IMG/VR virus record: IMGVR_UViG_3300030419_004201
Span: 1 to 39,531 of that record
Source of the DNA: a virus
Strand: one strand, 5' to 3'
Length of the DNA stretch: 39,531 bases
The position numbers and the translations under genes were made by a program. This document shows, piece by piece, positions 16,411-24,994 of this stretch. Positions within the stretch are counted from its first letter, which is position 1; each line of letters begins with the position of its first letter. The notes under the pieces are model-generated. The model did no database searches and was not told where the DNA came from. It saw only the letters and a list, made by a program, of their open reading frames with translations.

Positions 16411-17855
16411 CAGATATCACCTACTAAACCACTCATATCGTCAACAAGCCTGATGACCTCGGGGTCACTCTCACCCCACGAGAGGACCTCTTGTTCATCA
16501 ACATTCCACTCATTTAGGAGTTCTTCAGCCTTAACATCCTTCCAATTCTCCCATTTGACCAACTTGAATAGTTCATCCCTGCGCTTGACAATCATGTCCC
16601 CATCCCTTCCTCGCAAATCAAGAAGTTCCAAGACACAGCCAGCCTGCCTCTTCTTCAACCTAAGATGAGGTTTAATCCCAACCAACAACTTCCTCAAATC
16701 ATCAGCACTGTAGAACTGTAAACGATGCTGACTTCTCTTACTATTCTTATGGACTTTGAGGTCTAACTGTAAGACACCACAGCCCAATAAATCATGTATC
16801 TGTTCACAATGGGCTCTACCTCTCTCCCCAGTGGCAATTATTCCAGCCCTAGGTTCACCGCGCTTTGAGATGGTGATATACCCATCAGCGTCAAGGAAAC
16901 CAGCAGTATAAGCCCAAGGGTCTTTGATAACATCAGAAGAATCTGTAGGTAATAATTCCCACTCACTATGGTTTTTGACAATATTATATTCAAGCCCATA
17001 GGTTTTGAGTAAAGCGCCTAACTTCTGCACTGAAAATGACTTATTCCTACCATCTAAATGGGACATATTTTCCAAAAGGACTCTAGAATCCATAGGACCT
17101 TCACGAGATAGGATGTCTGCAGCAGTGTTAAGGTAAGCAGCCTCAGATTTAGTGAGGCTGTCTACTTGGTGCAAAGTCCCTCTCCACATTTGTTTAGATT
17201 CCTTTCGCTTACTGATTGATTCTACCCACAACTGCCTTTGCTCAGCGTCCCAAGCACCTTCTACCTGTGAAAGCCTCTTGATAATGTCATTAGCATTGTC
17301 CCATTGTAGACAGGCTTGCCTAAGTGATATCTCACGGTTGTTACCATACTTTCTCAATGCTTTGAGGTCTCGCTCAGTAATACCGAAACCCTTGATGGCA
17401 TCTAAATGGCCTGAAGCCCAAGATAAATTATCTAACACTGTTTCGATTTCAGCCTTTTTGGCTTTTCTAACAGCGTCTATCAATTCATCAATGTCTGTAG
17501 AATATTGTTTGTGTACTCTTCTTTTAGCACGAAGGTCTTTGATGAGTTCAGATGCAGTCTTTCCGAATTGGTCCTCGAACCAACCTTCTACTACCTTATC
17601 CTCACTAAGTTGTAGGAGTTTTTTGCGCCGTTCCTCTTCTTCTTTTGGGTTCTTTATTGGTGGTTGGGCAGGGGTCAGTTTCCCACCCCCAGCCTTAGGT
17701 GTAACAGGGGCATCCCCAAACGCTGGTTGCTCTATAGTACCATCTTTGAATAAGGGGTGTTGCATGAGTTGTTTGATAACCCAGGCTTTATCGACATCAA
17801 CCTCATCAGTATCAGCGTCATAATCGTCGCCGATTAGCGTAGTGGCCCAAGTCAA
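16410..17855 (-). CDS. LAGLIDADG-domain protein with long N-terminal extension
   Basis: In this 481-residue protein, residues about 310-425 are a single-motif LAGLIDADG endonuclease domain. The motif AGFLDADGYITI keeps the acidic residues. It is followed by the typical GERGRAHCEQIHDLLGCG and LRLKKRQAGCVLELL sections. The first 300 residues are not usual for a homing endonuclease. They contain AWVIKQL near residue 23, a Pro/Lys-rich linker, charged helices, and a winged-helix-like section just before the nuclease domain (SVQKLGALLKTYGLEYNIV). It overlaps terL by 4 nt and sits between terL and portal. A free-standing homing endonuclease fused to a virion protein, or a domesticated DNA-binding domain, are both possible. 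Single-motif enzymes act as dimers. Confidence 0.75.
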   Translation of the reverse strand: MTWATTLIGDDYDADTDEVDVDKAWVIKQLMQHPLFKDGTIEQPAFGDAPVTPKAGGGKLTPAQPPIKNPKEEEERRKKLLQLSEDKVVEGWFEDQFGKTASELIKDLRAKRRVHKQYSTDIDELIDAVRKAKKAEIETVLDNLSWASGHLDAIKGFGITERDLKALRKYGNNREISLRQACLQWDNANDIIKRLSQVEGAWDAEQRQLWVESISKRKESKQMWRGTLHQVDSLTKSEAAYLNTAADILSREGPMDSRVLLENMSHLDGRNKSFSVQKLGALLKTYGLEYNIVKNHSEWELLPTDSSDVIKDPWAYTAGFLDADGYITISKRGEPRAGIIATGERGRAHCEQIHDLLGCGVLQLDLKVHKNSKRSQHRLQFYSADDLRKLLVGIKPHLRLKKRQAGCVLELLDLRGRDGDMIVKRRDELFKLVKWENWKDVKAEELLNEWNVDEQEVLSWGESDPEVIRLVDDMSGLVGDI

Positions 17856-19249
17856 TCTATCAACCCCGCCATCAAATCATCCAAGTCTATTATCCTCTCA
17901 CGGAACTCAGTAGTAGCCCACACCCCCAAAGCGAGTGCTATAGCAAAGTCGTCATGGCGAGCAATACTCTCCAACTTACCTTCTTTGCTCATACCAAACA
18001 TAATGAGTTCATGCTCCAATTGGCTGATAAGGTCCCGAGACCTCTCATCTCCCCATGGTAAGCGAATCTGCTCTCGCTCAAAGCGTAGAACTAATCCCAT
18101 AAGAAGGCTCTCCCTCCTCTGCTTCGTACTGATGAATGTCTTGATAGGAAGGTCAGTGTCAGCCCTCAGTTCTGTGGCGAATACACGCTGAAAATGGTTA
18201 GCCTCAAGTTCTATTACTTCAGGCCTAAATCTACTGTTGAGTCTAGTGATTTCAAAAATCTGAGTACGGAAATCCATACCTTTCTTTCTCACTACATGTA
18301 CTACTTCTAACAGTTCAGGGTTATCAGCAGGCCTTCTCATTACAGCCATCACAGTATAGTCAGCCTGACGGTCAGAAGATATAGCGGGGTCCCAACCAAT
18401 GAAATACTGGTCATCACTGTCTGGGTCTCTCTTGTCAATGAGACTAAGATAAGGGTCCTTACAAGCATTGATGATAGTAGAAGGGAACAGGCTGGACATG
18501 TCATCCATAGGCTCACACAAATACTCACGAGTGAATGCTATGGCAGGCATATCCATCCTACGAGCATCGAGTGCTTCTAGAGACCAACGCCATGGCCAAA
18601 GAGGTTCTCCGTCTTCATTTATTGCAGGGTATGTTTCTACTTTGTACCCATCTCTCCTCTCAAGTTCAGTGTACAAATCAGTAGGCGTAAACGGAGTTCC
18701 AACTATACACAACTGGGAAGTGTGGTGAACTGTAGGTACCAGTACCTCATAAAACCAAGAAGCCACTCTCTGCAGTTCAGTCTCCGTAGTCCCCCACAAT
18801 ATGTCATCCAATAGAACTAGGTCAGGGTGAGCACCACGAACACCACCACCCACAGATTTAGCATTGATACGGGAACCATTAGTAAAGCCAAAGAAGGTCT
18901 TAGACCAAGCATCCTTGTCTTTCATTTTAGCCAACATGGGACTAGAATCTATCAGGTCATTAAGATTCCTCATATGGCGGATAGATTGGTCTAGGCTATG
19001 GCTGAAAATCATGGTGTCAAGTTTTGGGGTGAATATGACCTTCCATAGCAAATAGCCTAGGAACAAAGTAGATTTCCCGTGGTCACGAGCCGCTTTAACA
19101 CAATACCTGTTATGTGTGTCTAAATTATGGAACCATTGAGCATGGTGGTCAGCCAACTGCCAACCTAGTATTTCCTCAAAGAAGAACTTGAAATCTCTTT
19201 TAGCCATCTCCCAGTCAATGTCCTCTATGACATCTTTCACTTCTGCCAT
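17852..19249 (-). CDS. terL: Terminase large subunit (packaging ATPase and nuclease)
   Basis: This 465-residue motor pumps DNA into the prohead through the portal and cuts concatemers. The ATPase has a Walker A-like ARDHGKST at 54-61, a Walker B LVLLDD at 144-149 and a coupling-type IVGTPFTPTDLY further on. The nuclease has FIGWDPAISSDRQADYTVMAV, an acidic ELEANHF and a C-terminal ARHDDFAIALALG, all consistent with an RNase H-type fold. I start at ATG 19249 because GGTGAG lies 7 nt before it, 5 nt after the stop of the previous gene. The frame stays open upstream for 13 more codons but lacks a site. Length is normal for the family. Confidence 0.93.
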   Translation of the reverse strand: MAEVKDVIEDIDWEMAKRDFKFFFEEILGWQLADHHAQWFHNLDTHNRYCVKAARDHGKSTLFLGYLLWKVIFTPKLDTMIFSHSLDQSIRHMRNLNDLIDSSPMLAKMKDKDAWSKTFFGFTNGSRINAKSVGGGVRGAHPDLVLLDDILWGTTETELQRVASWFYEVLVPTVHHTSQLCIVGTPFTPTDLYTELERRDGYKVETYPAINEDGEPLWPWRWSLEALDARRMDMPAIAFTREYLCEPMDDMSSLFPSTIINACKDPYLSLIDKRDPDSDDQYFIGWDPAISSDRQADYTVMAVMRRPADNPELLEVVHVVRKKGMDFRTQIFEITRLNSRFRPEVIELEANHFQRVFATELRADTDLPIKTFISTKQRRESLLMGLVLRFEREQIRLPWGDERSRDLISQLEHELIMFGMSKEGKLESIARHDDFAIALALGVWATTEFRERIIDLDDLMAGLID

Positions 19250-19253
19250 ATTT

Positions 19254-20609
19254 TCACTCACCAATCTTGAGTAATGCCCAAGCAGCATCCAATGGCGGGA
19301 TTTGATGGACGGATGCTTTTCCTGTGTTTGAGAACCCGGTTGGGGTCACCTCGTCATCATCAGTACCACCACTAGATGCAGACGCAGGGCCCAAATCCTT
19401 CTTCTTCTTACGGGTTCTCGCACCACCTTGCTTGTCTGCGAGGAACTTAAAATCATCTGGGACTTTGTCTTCCCAACCAGGATGGGCTTTCAACCATTCT
19501 CTTACTTGCCCAGGAGACATAGCGTCTAACGCTCTGCCTACAAATTTTTCTGCATAACTAGAGTGCTTACCTTGGTAGAGTTCTTGGTCAACGAAATCTC
19601 TATGGGTCATTTGGGCAGCGTCTTCTGGGTTAAACTCTGCACCAAACGAATCACCCCAAACATCTTTTAATTTCTTATCGTGCTGTTTAGCATGTTTCAC
19701 TGCTCCCGTATTGAAAACATCTGAGCCTGTAGTGGGCTCAATACCTTCAGCAATTGTTGAGGTAACCTTCCTCTTCTTCCTTTCATCACTGCTAGCATCT
19801 TCAGCCCCTTCTCCTTCATCAGTGTCACTCCCTCCTTCATCAGTGTCACTCCCTCCTTCATCAGTGTCACTCTCTCCCAGTTCTCCATCTGGCTCACTCT
19901 CTTTTTCACCCGCTTTCTTTGGTTTTCTTCTGAGTAAACCTGCTCTAACAGCAGCATCGTGTAAGAGTTTGGGCTCGAGGTCAGCATAATGCTGTACGAG
20001 TTTTTGATATTCATCTGGGCTAAGATGACCTTCTCTTGCTAACTTATCTCTGAGGAATGCTGCTTCACCAACACGCGTAGTCTTGCCAGTAGAAGGTGAG
20101 GTGACATCCCTACCCCAATTAACTAGGTCTCGCCAGTAACTACCATGTTGACCAAAGAATGGTTTTCTAACTTGTTCAGTCCCAGCGATTAAATGCTCTG
20201 GTCTTGTTATGTTCTTCCTTTTCTGGTCAGCAGCACTCAACTCTTTCTTTCTAGCAGTATAAAGTTCTGGAGCAGAACCCGGTTGAGTCAGTACTTGCCT
20301 AGGGTCAACCGCCCCTACTCCACCTACACCCAGTGTTGGGGGTTGAGGTTGAGGCCCTCCGAATCTAAACTCACGAACTTGTCGTAAATAGTCATCCCAA
20401 GCAGCCTGAGCAGCCTTCTGTTGTTGTTTATATGCCCGCTGCCTCTGTTTAGTACCTTCATCAAAGAACCTATCCCTAAATCTCTGTTGCCCTAAAGTCG
20501 GCTGGTCAACAATAGTCTGCATTGACTGTGGTCCTTCGTCTCCCGGTACACCTGGGATAAACGCTCGATAATCCTTGAGAAATTGCCAAGCCTGGTCTAA
20601 TTCACTCAT
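19254..20609 (-). CDS. Uncharacterised protein with AW-x-x-LK motif at both ends and acidic repeats
   Basis: The 451-residue protein starts MSELDQAWQFLKDYR and ends LDAAWALLKIGE, so the same short motif caps both termini. The interior is hydrophilic, with a Gln/Arg-rich helix (TKQRQRAYKQQQKAAQAAWD). An acidic section at about 230-275 contains three copies of GGSDTDE, encoded by a 21-bp tandem repeat. Basic stretches KKRKV and RTRKKKKD follow. It overlaps the upstream gene by 4 nt and lies directly before terL. No enzymatic motif is seen. Its likely role is structural or internal to the head, by the shared tags and location. Confidence 0.7.
   Translation of the reverse strand: MSELDQAWQFLKDYRAFIPGVPGDEGPQSMQTIVDQPTLGQQRFRDRFFDEGTKQRQRAYKQQQKAAQAAWDDYLRQVREFRFGGPQPQPPTLGVGGVGAVDPRQVLTQPGSAPELYTARKKELSAADQKRKNITRPEHLIAGTEQVRKPFFGQHGSYWRDLVNWGRDVTSPSTGKTTRVGEAAFLRDKLAREGHLSPDEYQKLVQHYADLEPKLLHDAAVRAGLLRRKPKKAGEKESEPDGELGESDTDEGGSDTDEGGSDTDEGEGAEDASSDERKKRKVTSTIAEGIEPTTGSDVFNTGAVKHAKQHDKKLKDVWGDSFGAEFNPEDAAQMTHRDFVDQELYQGKHSSYAEKFVGRALDAMSPGQVREWLKAHPGWEDKVPDDFKFLADKQGGARTRKKKKDLGPASASSGGTDDDEVTPTGFSNTGKASVHQIPPLDAAWALLKIGE
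19257..19262 (-). promoter_or_regulatory. Ribosome binding site deciding the terL start
   Basis: Minus-strand GGTGAG overlaps the stop codon of the upstream gene and lies 7 nt before ATG 19249. It supports the shorter terminase reading and stop-start coupling. Confidence 0.6.
19811..19873 (-). repeat. Three tandem 21-bp repeats in frame
   Basis: Plus-strand unit CTCCTTCATCAGTGTCACTC plus one C is present three times. The third copy differs at its last base. It encodes repeated GGSDTDE in the acidic section of the 451-residue protein. Copy number should vary among relatives without breaking the frame. Confidence 0.9.
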
Positions 20610-22183
20610 CTCTCAGACCTCCTGAAAAGACCTTGGTTGGTTATGGGCTGTATAGAAGGCGCTACCCCTACAAGACTTGGTCCACCAGCATTGACTTCAC
20701 CACCAGGGGACACACCACCAGCGGGGCCTTCTGCAAATGGCGCTCTTGCTGGGGTAGTACTAGGCATCTGCCTAAACTTAGCACCCATGTCATCAGTAAG
20801 TGGTATATCTTTGATTTCATTAGGGTGAATGGAAGGCCAGTTCGTGAAATGTGAAAACACCTCCCTTTTCAAAGGGTGGTTCATATCATCCCCCTTTCTA
20901 GCAGCAAGTAGGCTAGCAAAAAGCGCTTTGGATAAAGCCCTTCTAGACTCACCATGGCCAGCCATATCAAGTAGTATATTTTCAGAGTTCACATCAAACC
21001 AATCCCTTCTCTTAGATTCAGGACTACCAACAGGTACTTGCCCCACAGGTATGTCAAGAGTAGAAAGTAATGTATTGGTCCTAGTTAGCAAACCACTGCC
21101 TCGAGACCTAGCAGGCCTGGAATCACGACTAGATGTATCAGCGAAACCTCTAAACTCTTCAGCCAATAATTCACCAACAGCAGTTTTGGATAGGTCATAA
21201 AGAACTTTAGGGTTGACAGTCGGGTTACCCATGCTGTCTGCAAAAATATCCATGAGAATATTGTATCTCTCATTAGTAGCCCTCTCTTGGAATCTACCTT
21301 TATCGAAAAACACAGGGTGTAAAGACGCCACGGCTCTCATGATATGATAACCGTTACCATCCAAACCACGATGCATCTTAGAATCTCTATGAATCCCCCC
21401 TCCATGTAAGACGCTTGTGGGGTCTTCACTAGAATGTGCCCTAGTAAGAGGGAAACGAGGCCCCTCACCACTTACATCTTCTACCTTCACGAACGGATTA
21501 ATAATTCCGCCTCGCAAGGCACGGTGGGGACGATGTATTCCATTTTCTTTCAATACTTCCTCAAACTCAAAATGAGGGTGGAATTCATCACCTTCAATTA
21601 TTTCACCAATATCAGCATTATCTCTATTGCTCAAACTCTTAGTAGCAAGAACCCACTTTCCACTGGCCCTATCAAACACCTTAGTTAACCTATGAGCAGG
21701 ATGAACCCGCTGTGCCCCTTTACCAGGCGCTACATTTAGAACCATATTACCATTAGCATCTCTCTTAGGGTGTTTCTGAAAGTGCTCGCTGTAGTGTGAC
21801 TGCTTATATTCTGGGTTCAAACCAGGTCTACCATCTGGGTGATAAGGCATGGGTAAACGGTGAGGGTCTCCAGGGGCCTTCTTATCATTGAATCGTTTAG
21901 TGGCCTCGTTTAACAATTTTCGAGCCATCATCTGGGCTTCTCCGTCATCGTTAGTTAGATTAGGGTTCTTCTTTATCTCTCGAGCCAACTCGCGCATGAG
22001 GCCATCGTAAGCAGAATATGTCTTGTATCTAGTAGGGTCAAATTCCTTTCTAGTCCGAGGGTCTATATGATGAGGGTCTATATCTGGAGTATCGAGACCT
22101 AAGTCTTCTAACTCTTGGCGACTGAGCATGTGATGGCCATCAATCCATACACCCCTGCCTTTGAGAATTGGAATTGCTAACAT
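20606..22183 (-). CDS. Uncharacterised 525-residue protein upstream of terL
   Basis: I take ATG 22183, which overlaps the upstream stop as TGATG. GTG 22186 is an alternative and adds one residue. The N-terminus reads MLAIPILKGRGVWIDGHHML. The protein is His/Pro/Arg-rich, with strings such as DPHHIDPRTRKEFDPTRY and HRPHRALRGGIINPFVKV. It has helical segments (YNILMDIFADSM, RALSKALFASLLAARKG) and a disordered Pro/Gly tail from about 475. No catalytic motif or membrane segment is recognisable. It lies in a tightly overlapping set between TerS and TerL, together with other unknowns. It has the same hydrophilic, His-rich style as the two giant proteins, so an internal virion protein is possible. 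Confidence 0.65.
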   Translation of the reverse strand: MLAIPILKGRGVWIDGHHMLSRQELEDLGLDTPDIDPHHIDPRTRKEFDPTRYKTYSAYDGLMRELAREIKKNPNLTNDDGEAQMMARKLLNEATKRFNDKKAPGDPHRLPMPYHPDGRPGLNPEYKQSHYSEHFQKHPKRDANGNMVLNVAPGKGAQRVHPAHRLTKVFDRASGKWVLATKSLSNRDNADIGEIIEGDEFHPHFEFEEVLKENGIHRPHRALRGGIINPFVKVEDVSGEGPRFPLTRAHSSEDPTSVLHGGGIHRDSKMHRGLDGNGYHIMRAVASLHPVFFDKGRFQERATNERYNILMDIFADSMGNPTVNPKVLYDLSKTAVGELLAEEFRGFADTSSRDSRPARSRGSGLLTRTNTLLSTLDIPVGQVPVGSPESKRRDWFDVNSENILLDMAGHGESRRALSKALFASLLAARKGDDMNHPLKREVFSHFTNWPSIHPNEIKDIPLTDDMGAKFRQMPSTTPARAPFAEGPAGGVSPGGEVNAGGPSLVGVAPSIQPITNQGLFRRSER

Positions 22184-23496
22184 CACATATGCCCCCTTCT
22201 AGGAGCCAGTAGGCCAATTGGGTGAGCCCCCCAGAAACGAGGGTCTTCATCAGGGTCTACTTCAGTAGCCCCAGTAGGAGAAGATGTTGTTAATTTATGA
22301 GCATTAGGTGTCGGCCTTTCATCATCATGCTCTGAGTCCTCAAGGCCTGATTTCCTTAAACCACCTGAACGCAAAAGCCTCCTGAGTTCTCTGATGAGCA
22401 TTTTCAATTCAGTCACATCGGCCCCAGACAAAGGACCTTTCAGCATAACGCCTTCCAAATAGGGTGAAATGTCATCATATGATTGTGCAATTGGAGATGC
22501 AATTGGAGATGCAGTTGCAATTGGTGATGTAGTAGTTTGTGCTGGAGCAGTTAATTGCTGCATACCACCTTTTACTTGAGGTTGTTTTGGCCCTCTAAGG
22601 ATAGTAGGACCATGGAGGGCAGGGTTGCGCTTACTAGCCTTATTGAGAGTAGCAAAAGTATTACCAGAGCCTGTACCTAAACTGCCCCCAGCACCATATG
22701 GAGTTGGGATAGTATAGGGGAGCGAAGTCACTCCCATTCTAGATGCTTGGCTTCGGTGAGTTTTCAGAAGTCTCTTTTGGGGGTTAGCCTGCATCCAAAG
22801 TAGATTCTTACCAGAACGATGCCTACTTCTAGTCAAAGTTGGGTTTTTGGGTAGGCCTTTACTGGTACGAGTTCTTTTACTGATACCAAACCTATACCTA
22901 GTAGCCCTCTCAGGATGCCTGGTACCATGTACATTCAATGCAGTCTTAGAATTATTACGAGCCTGGATAACATCTAACCCCTTCGTTTTTCTATGTTTAG
23001 TAGTCTTCTTGTGCCTATCTGACTGTAATTTATGTTCAATGGTTTTTATACCACTCCTGGCTCGAGATAATTCCCTCTTCTGTATCGTATCTCCTGATAT
23101 ATCGAGAACAGGTCCTGTCATGATATTGGGCCCACCCATAGCAGAGCCGCCACCAGTCTTAGCACCACTAGCGACATCAAGAGGATATCCAGTACTACTT
23201 GCCGGGCCAGTCATTTCTGAGAGTTCCCCATCATTCCTTTGATTATCCCCTTGAGCACTTCTACGCTTAGGGATTTTCAAATTAAGGTGATGTAGGCCAT
23301 GAATCTTCTTTTCACGAATCTCTTTCTCTTTGCGTTTCTTCTCATCATGGCGCTCTTTACTTTCAGGGTCATCTCGCCCCATGTTTCGGTCTTCCTCTGT
23401 AAACTCAGGGGCTTCTCTAGGATTAAATCTCAATCCACTAGTGGAGCCTCTTAGGCCACCCCCAACATTTTTCAGAACTCTTATCCTACCACCCAT
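22183..23496 (-). CDS. Strongly basic 437-residue protein, possible DNA-condensing virion protein
   Basis: The protein is very rich in Lys, Arg, His, Ser and Gly. Examples are KKRKEKEIREKKIHGLHHLN, KLQSDRHKKTTKHRKTKG and RTRTSKGLPKNPTLTRSRHR. Near residues 320-335 is a short SPIA repeat, then EGVMLKGPLSGADVTELKML with a Leu/Arg helix (LIRELRRLLRSG). The C-terminus is acidic then Pro/Gly-rich. It overlaps the upstream gene by 11 nt and the downstream gene by 1 nt. Charge and low complexity suggest contact with packaged DNA, like internal head proteins of other phages. There is no recognised domain. Confidence 0.65.
   Translation of the reverse strand: MGGRIRVLKNVGGGLRGSTSGLRFNPREAPEFTEEDRNMGRDDPESKERHDEKKRKEKEIREKKIHGLHHLNLKIPKRRSAQGDNQRNDGELSEMTGPASSTGYPLDVASGAKTGGGSAMGGPNIMTGPVLDISGDTIQKRELSRARSGIKTIEHKLQSDRHKKTTKHRKTKGLDVIQARNNSKTALNVHGTRHPERATRYRFGISKRTRTSKGLPKNPTLTRSRHRSGKNLLWMQANPQKRLLKTHRSQASRMGVTSLPYTIPTPYGAGGSLGTGSGNTFATLNKASKRNPALHGPTILRGPKQPQVKGGMQQLTAPAQTTTSPIATASPIASPIAQSYDDISPYLEGVMLKGPLSGADVTELKMLIRELRRLLRSGGLRKSGLEDSEHDDERPTPNAHKLTTSSPTGATEVDPDEDPRFWGAHPIGLLAPRRGHM
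22487..22528 (-). repeat. Short 12-bp repeat encoding SPIA
   Basis: GCAATTGGAGAT occurs twice in tandem, then after 6 nt once more with one change. It encodes Ser-Pro-Ile-Ala repeats in the basic 437-residue protein, just before its C-terminal helix. Confidence 0.75.
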
Positions 23497-23932
23497 TAGT
23501 ACCCTCCATGATACACTCTGCTGTAAGCCTCAACCTACTACTGATATTGAAATAGAACTCTCGCAATTCCCGAGGCCCCATGAAAGCGGCGGCTAGAGAG
23601 TTCATTAAGTCATCAAACTCTTCAATAGCATCACCTAAAATAACTCTAGATTGGAATGTCGACGCTTCATCATTCTCAGATACTTCTTTGAAAGCCTCTT
23701 GTAAAGTCTTAATAGTATCTACATTTCTTTTGTAAGTCTCATAAATTGCTGGATTCATACTACCTATAGCATCATACCATCGGTCAATTACATCATCTAA
23801 TAGACTAAGGAAGAGTGGCAATTCTCTTCTATGTACAGGGCGTGTTTCAAAAAGAAGTGATGACATCCTAACATCCCCACACATCAGTTTGGCAACAGGG
23901 ACTTGTGTATTACCACCTAACTCAACGCTCAT
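23486..23932 (-). CDS. Helical hypothetical protein next to terminase small-subunit candidate
   Basis: This 148-residue protein overlaps its neighbours by 11 nt on both sides. It is mostly helical and without Cys pairs. Examples are LPLFLSLLDDVIDRWYDAIG, YKRNVDTIKTLQEAFKEVSE and AIEEFDDLMNSLAAAF. No zinc, membrane or nucleotide-binding motif is present. Close coupling to the zinc-HTH gene suggests that the two act together, perhaps in DNA recognition for packaging. That is an inference. The family is not recognised. Confidence 0.65.
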   Translation of the reverse strand: MSVELGGNTQVPVAKLMCGDVRMSSLLFETRPVHRRELPLFLSLLDDVIDRWYDAIGSMNPAIYETYKRNVDTIKTLQEAFKEVSENDEASTFQSRVILGDAIEEFDDLMNSLAAAFMGPRELREFYFNISSRLRLTAECIMEGTNGW

Positions 23933-24611
23933 CTATATCCACCACCTCATCCTCTTGGAGTAATTTATTGCGAATCCTCTTCCAAACTTCTGGCGACTCT
24001 TTAGCAAGTTCCACCTTGAGTATGTTGACAGTATCTGCTTGAATATTCTGCTGCATCTCACCAACAGTCTTCTCCTGTAGTTTCATCATAAGACCTAATG
24101 TCTCTCTAACTTCCCTGTGTAGGGCAGTGATGTTCTTGACATATGCTGGGTCATTTCGGTCAGCATCATCCAAGAAAACCCCAAGTTCCCCATTCAATCT
24201 CTCCACATTCGACCTAAGACTATCCATCTCTTCCCCTGTTCGGATTGCTATGAGAGGGGCCGCTGTTTTCTGAACTAAAGGTTTGAGATGGTGACGAATA
24301 TGATGGTATACTGTAGACTCACTGCAACCAACTAAATCTGCTATAGCATCACTAGTCATACCACCTTGGAAATAAGCCCCCTCAAACTCATGCCTTTCAG
24401 GATGAGTACAGACTATACAATCACTATTGGACCCCATATGAAACTCTCCCATATGATTCCTAAAATGGCGGTCTGTTGTACCTTCACGCCAGTTCTTATC
24501 CTTGTCCAATTGCTTGGGAATTATACTCCCTTGGAGTAGACCTTCCTCTAACAAATCCCGGTCACCATCTTGGCAGAGGCGGCAGGACGACCTAGTAATG
24601 CGTTCGCCCAT
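23922..24611 (-). CDS. Putative terminase small subunit with tandem zinc-HTH modules
   Basis: In this 229-residue protein two related modules follow each other. The first has C10/C13 and H49/H53. The second has C65/C68 and H103-H108 and encloses a clear helix-turn-helix (MTSDAIADLVGCSESTVYHH). This CxxC-HTH-HxxxH design is common in phage-encoded DNA-binding proteins. A long helical C-terminal half (120-229) could drive oligomerisation. Position upstream of terL, HTH and coiled-coil tail fit a terminase small subunit that recognises viral DNA. A transcription regulator is the main alternative. GGTGA lies 5 nt before ATG. The gene is divergent from the plus-strand zinc protein across a 38-bp gap. 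Confidence 0.6.
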   Translation of the reverse strand: MGERITRSSCRLCQDGDRDLLEEGLLQGSIIPKQLDKDKNWREGTTDRHFRNHMGEFHMGSNSDCIVCTHPERHEFEGAYFQGGMTSDAIADLVGCSESTVYHHIRHHLKPLVQKTAAPLIAIRTGEEMDSLRSNVERLNGELGVFLDDADRNDPAYVKNITALHREVRETLGLMMKLQEKTVGEMQQNIQADTVNILKVELAKESPEVWKRIRNKLLQEDEVVDIDER

Positions 24612-24649
24612 CTAGTCACCGGATAGGGCGAAGCCTCTAAGCCCTTTCT
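24612..24649. promoter_or_regulatory. Divergent intergenic region, probable promoter pair
   Basis: These 38 bp separate the minus-strand TerS candidate from the only plus-strand gene. The minus side has a GGTGA site. The plus side has no ribosome binding site, and its frame is closed by TAA at 24638-24640, so a nearly leaderless transcript is likely. No convincing TATA box is seen. Confidence 0.4.
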
Positions 24650-24994
24650 ATGACTCCACACCTCGTGCGAGGTCTAAAGAGGGCTCCTAGAGCCGCGACA
24701 AACAAGGCTGCAACCGAGTCGCCAACCGCCCCCCAGCAGAACTCTTTAGCCTCCACAATTTCAGATTTGAGAAAGGCTGCTAAGGATATCATAAGTGCCA
24801 ATCATGTGACCCGAGAAGAACAAGACAGAAGACTAGCCATTTGTGACCCTTGTGAACATAAGATAGGGTCTCGTTGTGACCTATGCCGCTGTTTCCTTAA
24901 CTACAAAACAAAACTCACCAATAGTGAGTGCCCAATAGGGAAGTGGTCAGCCTCTATCCGAAAGTCTGCGATAGACAGCCCCAGTCATCAGTAG
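24650..24994 (+). CDS. Small zinc-finger protein, the only plus-strand gene
   Basis: This is a 114-residue protein. A basic, Ala-rich N-terminus (1-35) is followed by helix 36-62 (STISDLRKAAKDIISANHVT). Then comes a Cys cluster with C65/C68, C76/C79/C81 and C94, which ends NSECPIGKW. The order RLAIC-x2-C, RC-x2-C-x-CF, then CPIGKW is a pattern I know from small zinc proteins in marine phages, where function is not established. No frame on the other strand across this stretch looks better. Its last 48 nt overlap the minus-strand 88-residue gene tail to tail. The lone orientation suggests separate regulation, perhaps as an early or control gene. Confidence 0.75.
   Translation: MTPHLVRGLKRAPRAATNKAATESPTAPQQNSLASTISDLRKAAKDIISANHVTREEQDRRLAICDPCEHKIGSRCDLCRCFLNYKTKLTNSECPIGKWSASIRKSAIDSPSHQ
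24661..24672. promoter_or_regulatory. Short inverted repeat, possible operator
   Basis: CCTCGTGCGAGG has 5-bp arms and a 2-bp centre, just inside the plus-strand gene and 50 bp upstream of the TerS candidate start. It could be a site for the HTH protein, but a chance palindrome of this size is possible. Confidence 0.25.

Noticed and set aside
16870-16930. Intein in the gene next to terL
   Set aside because: No N-terminal Cys/Ser splice block or C-terminal HN-type block flanks the LAGLIDADG domain, and terL and portal are uninterrupted.
17152-17823. Plus-strand open frame of 223 codons opposite the LAGLIDADG gene
   Set aside because: It is Ser/Leu/Arg-rich without a recognisable domain or ribosome site, and lies fully antisense to a gene with a clear conserved domain.
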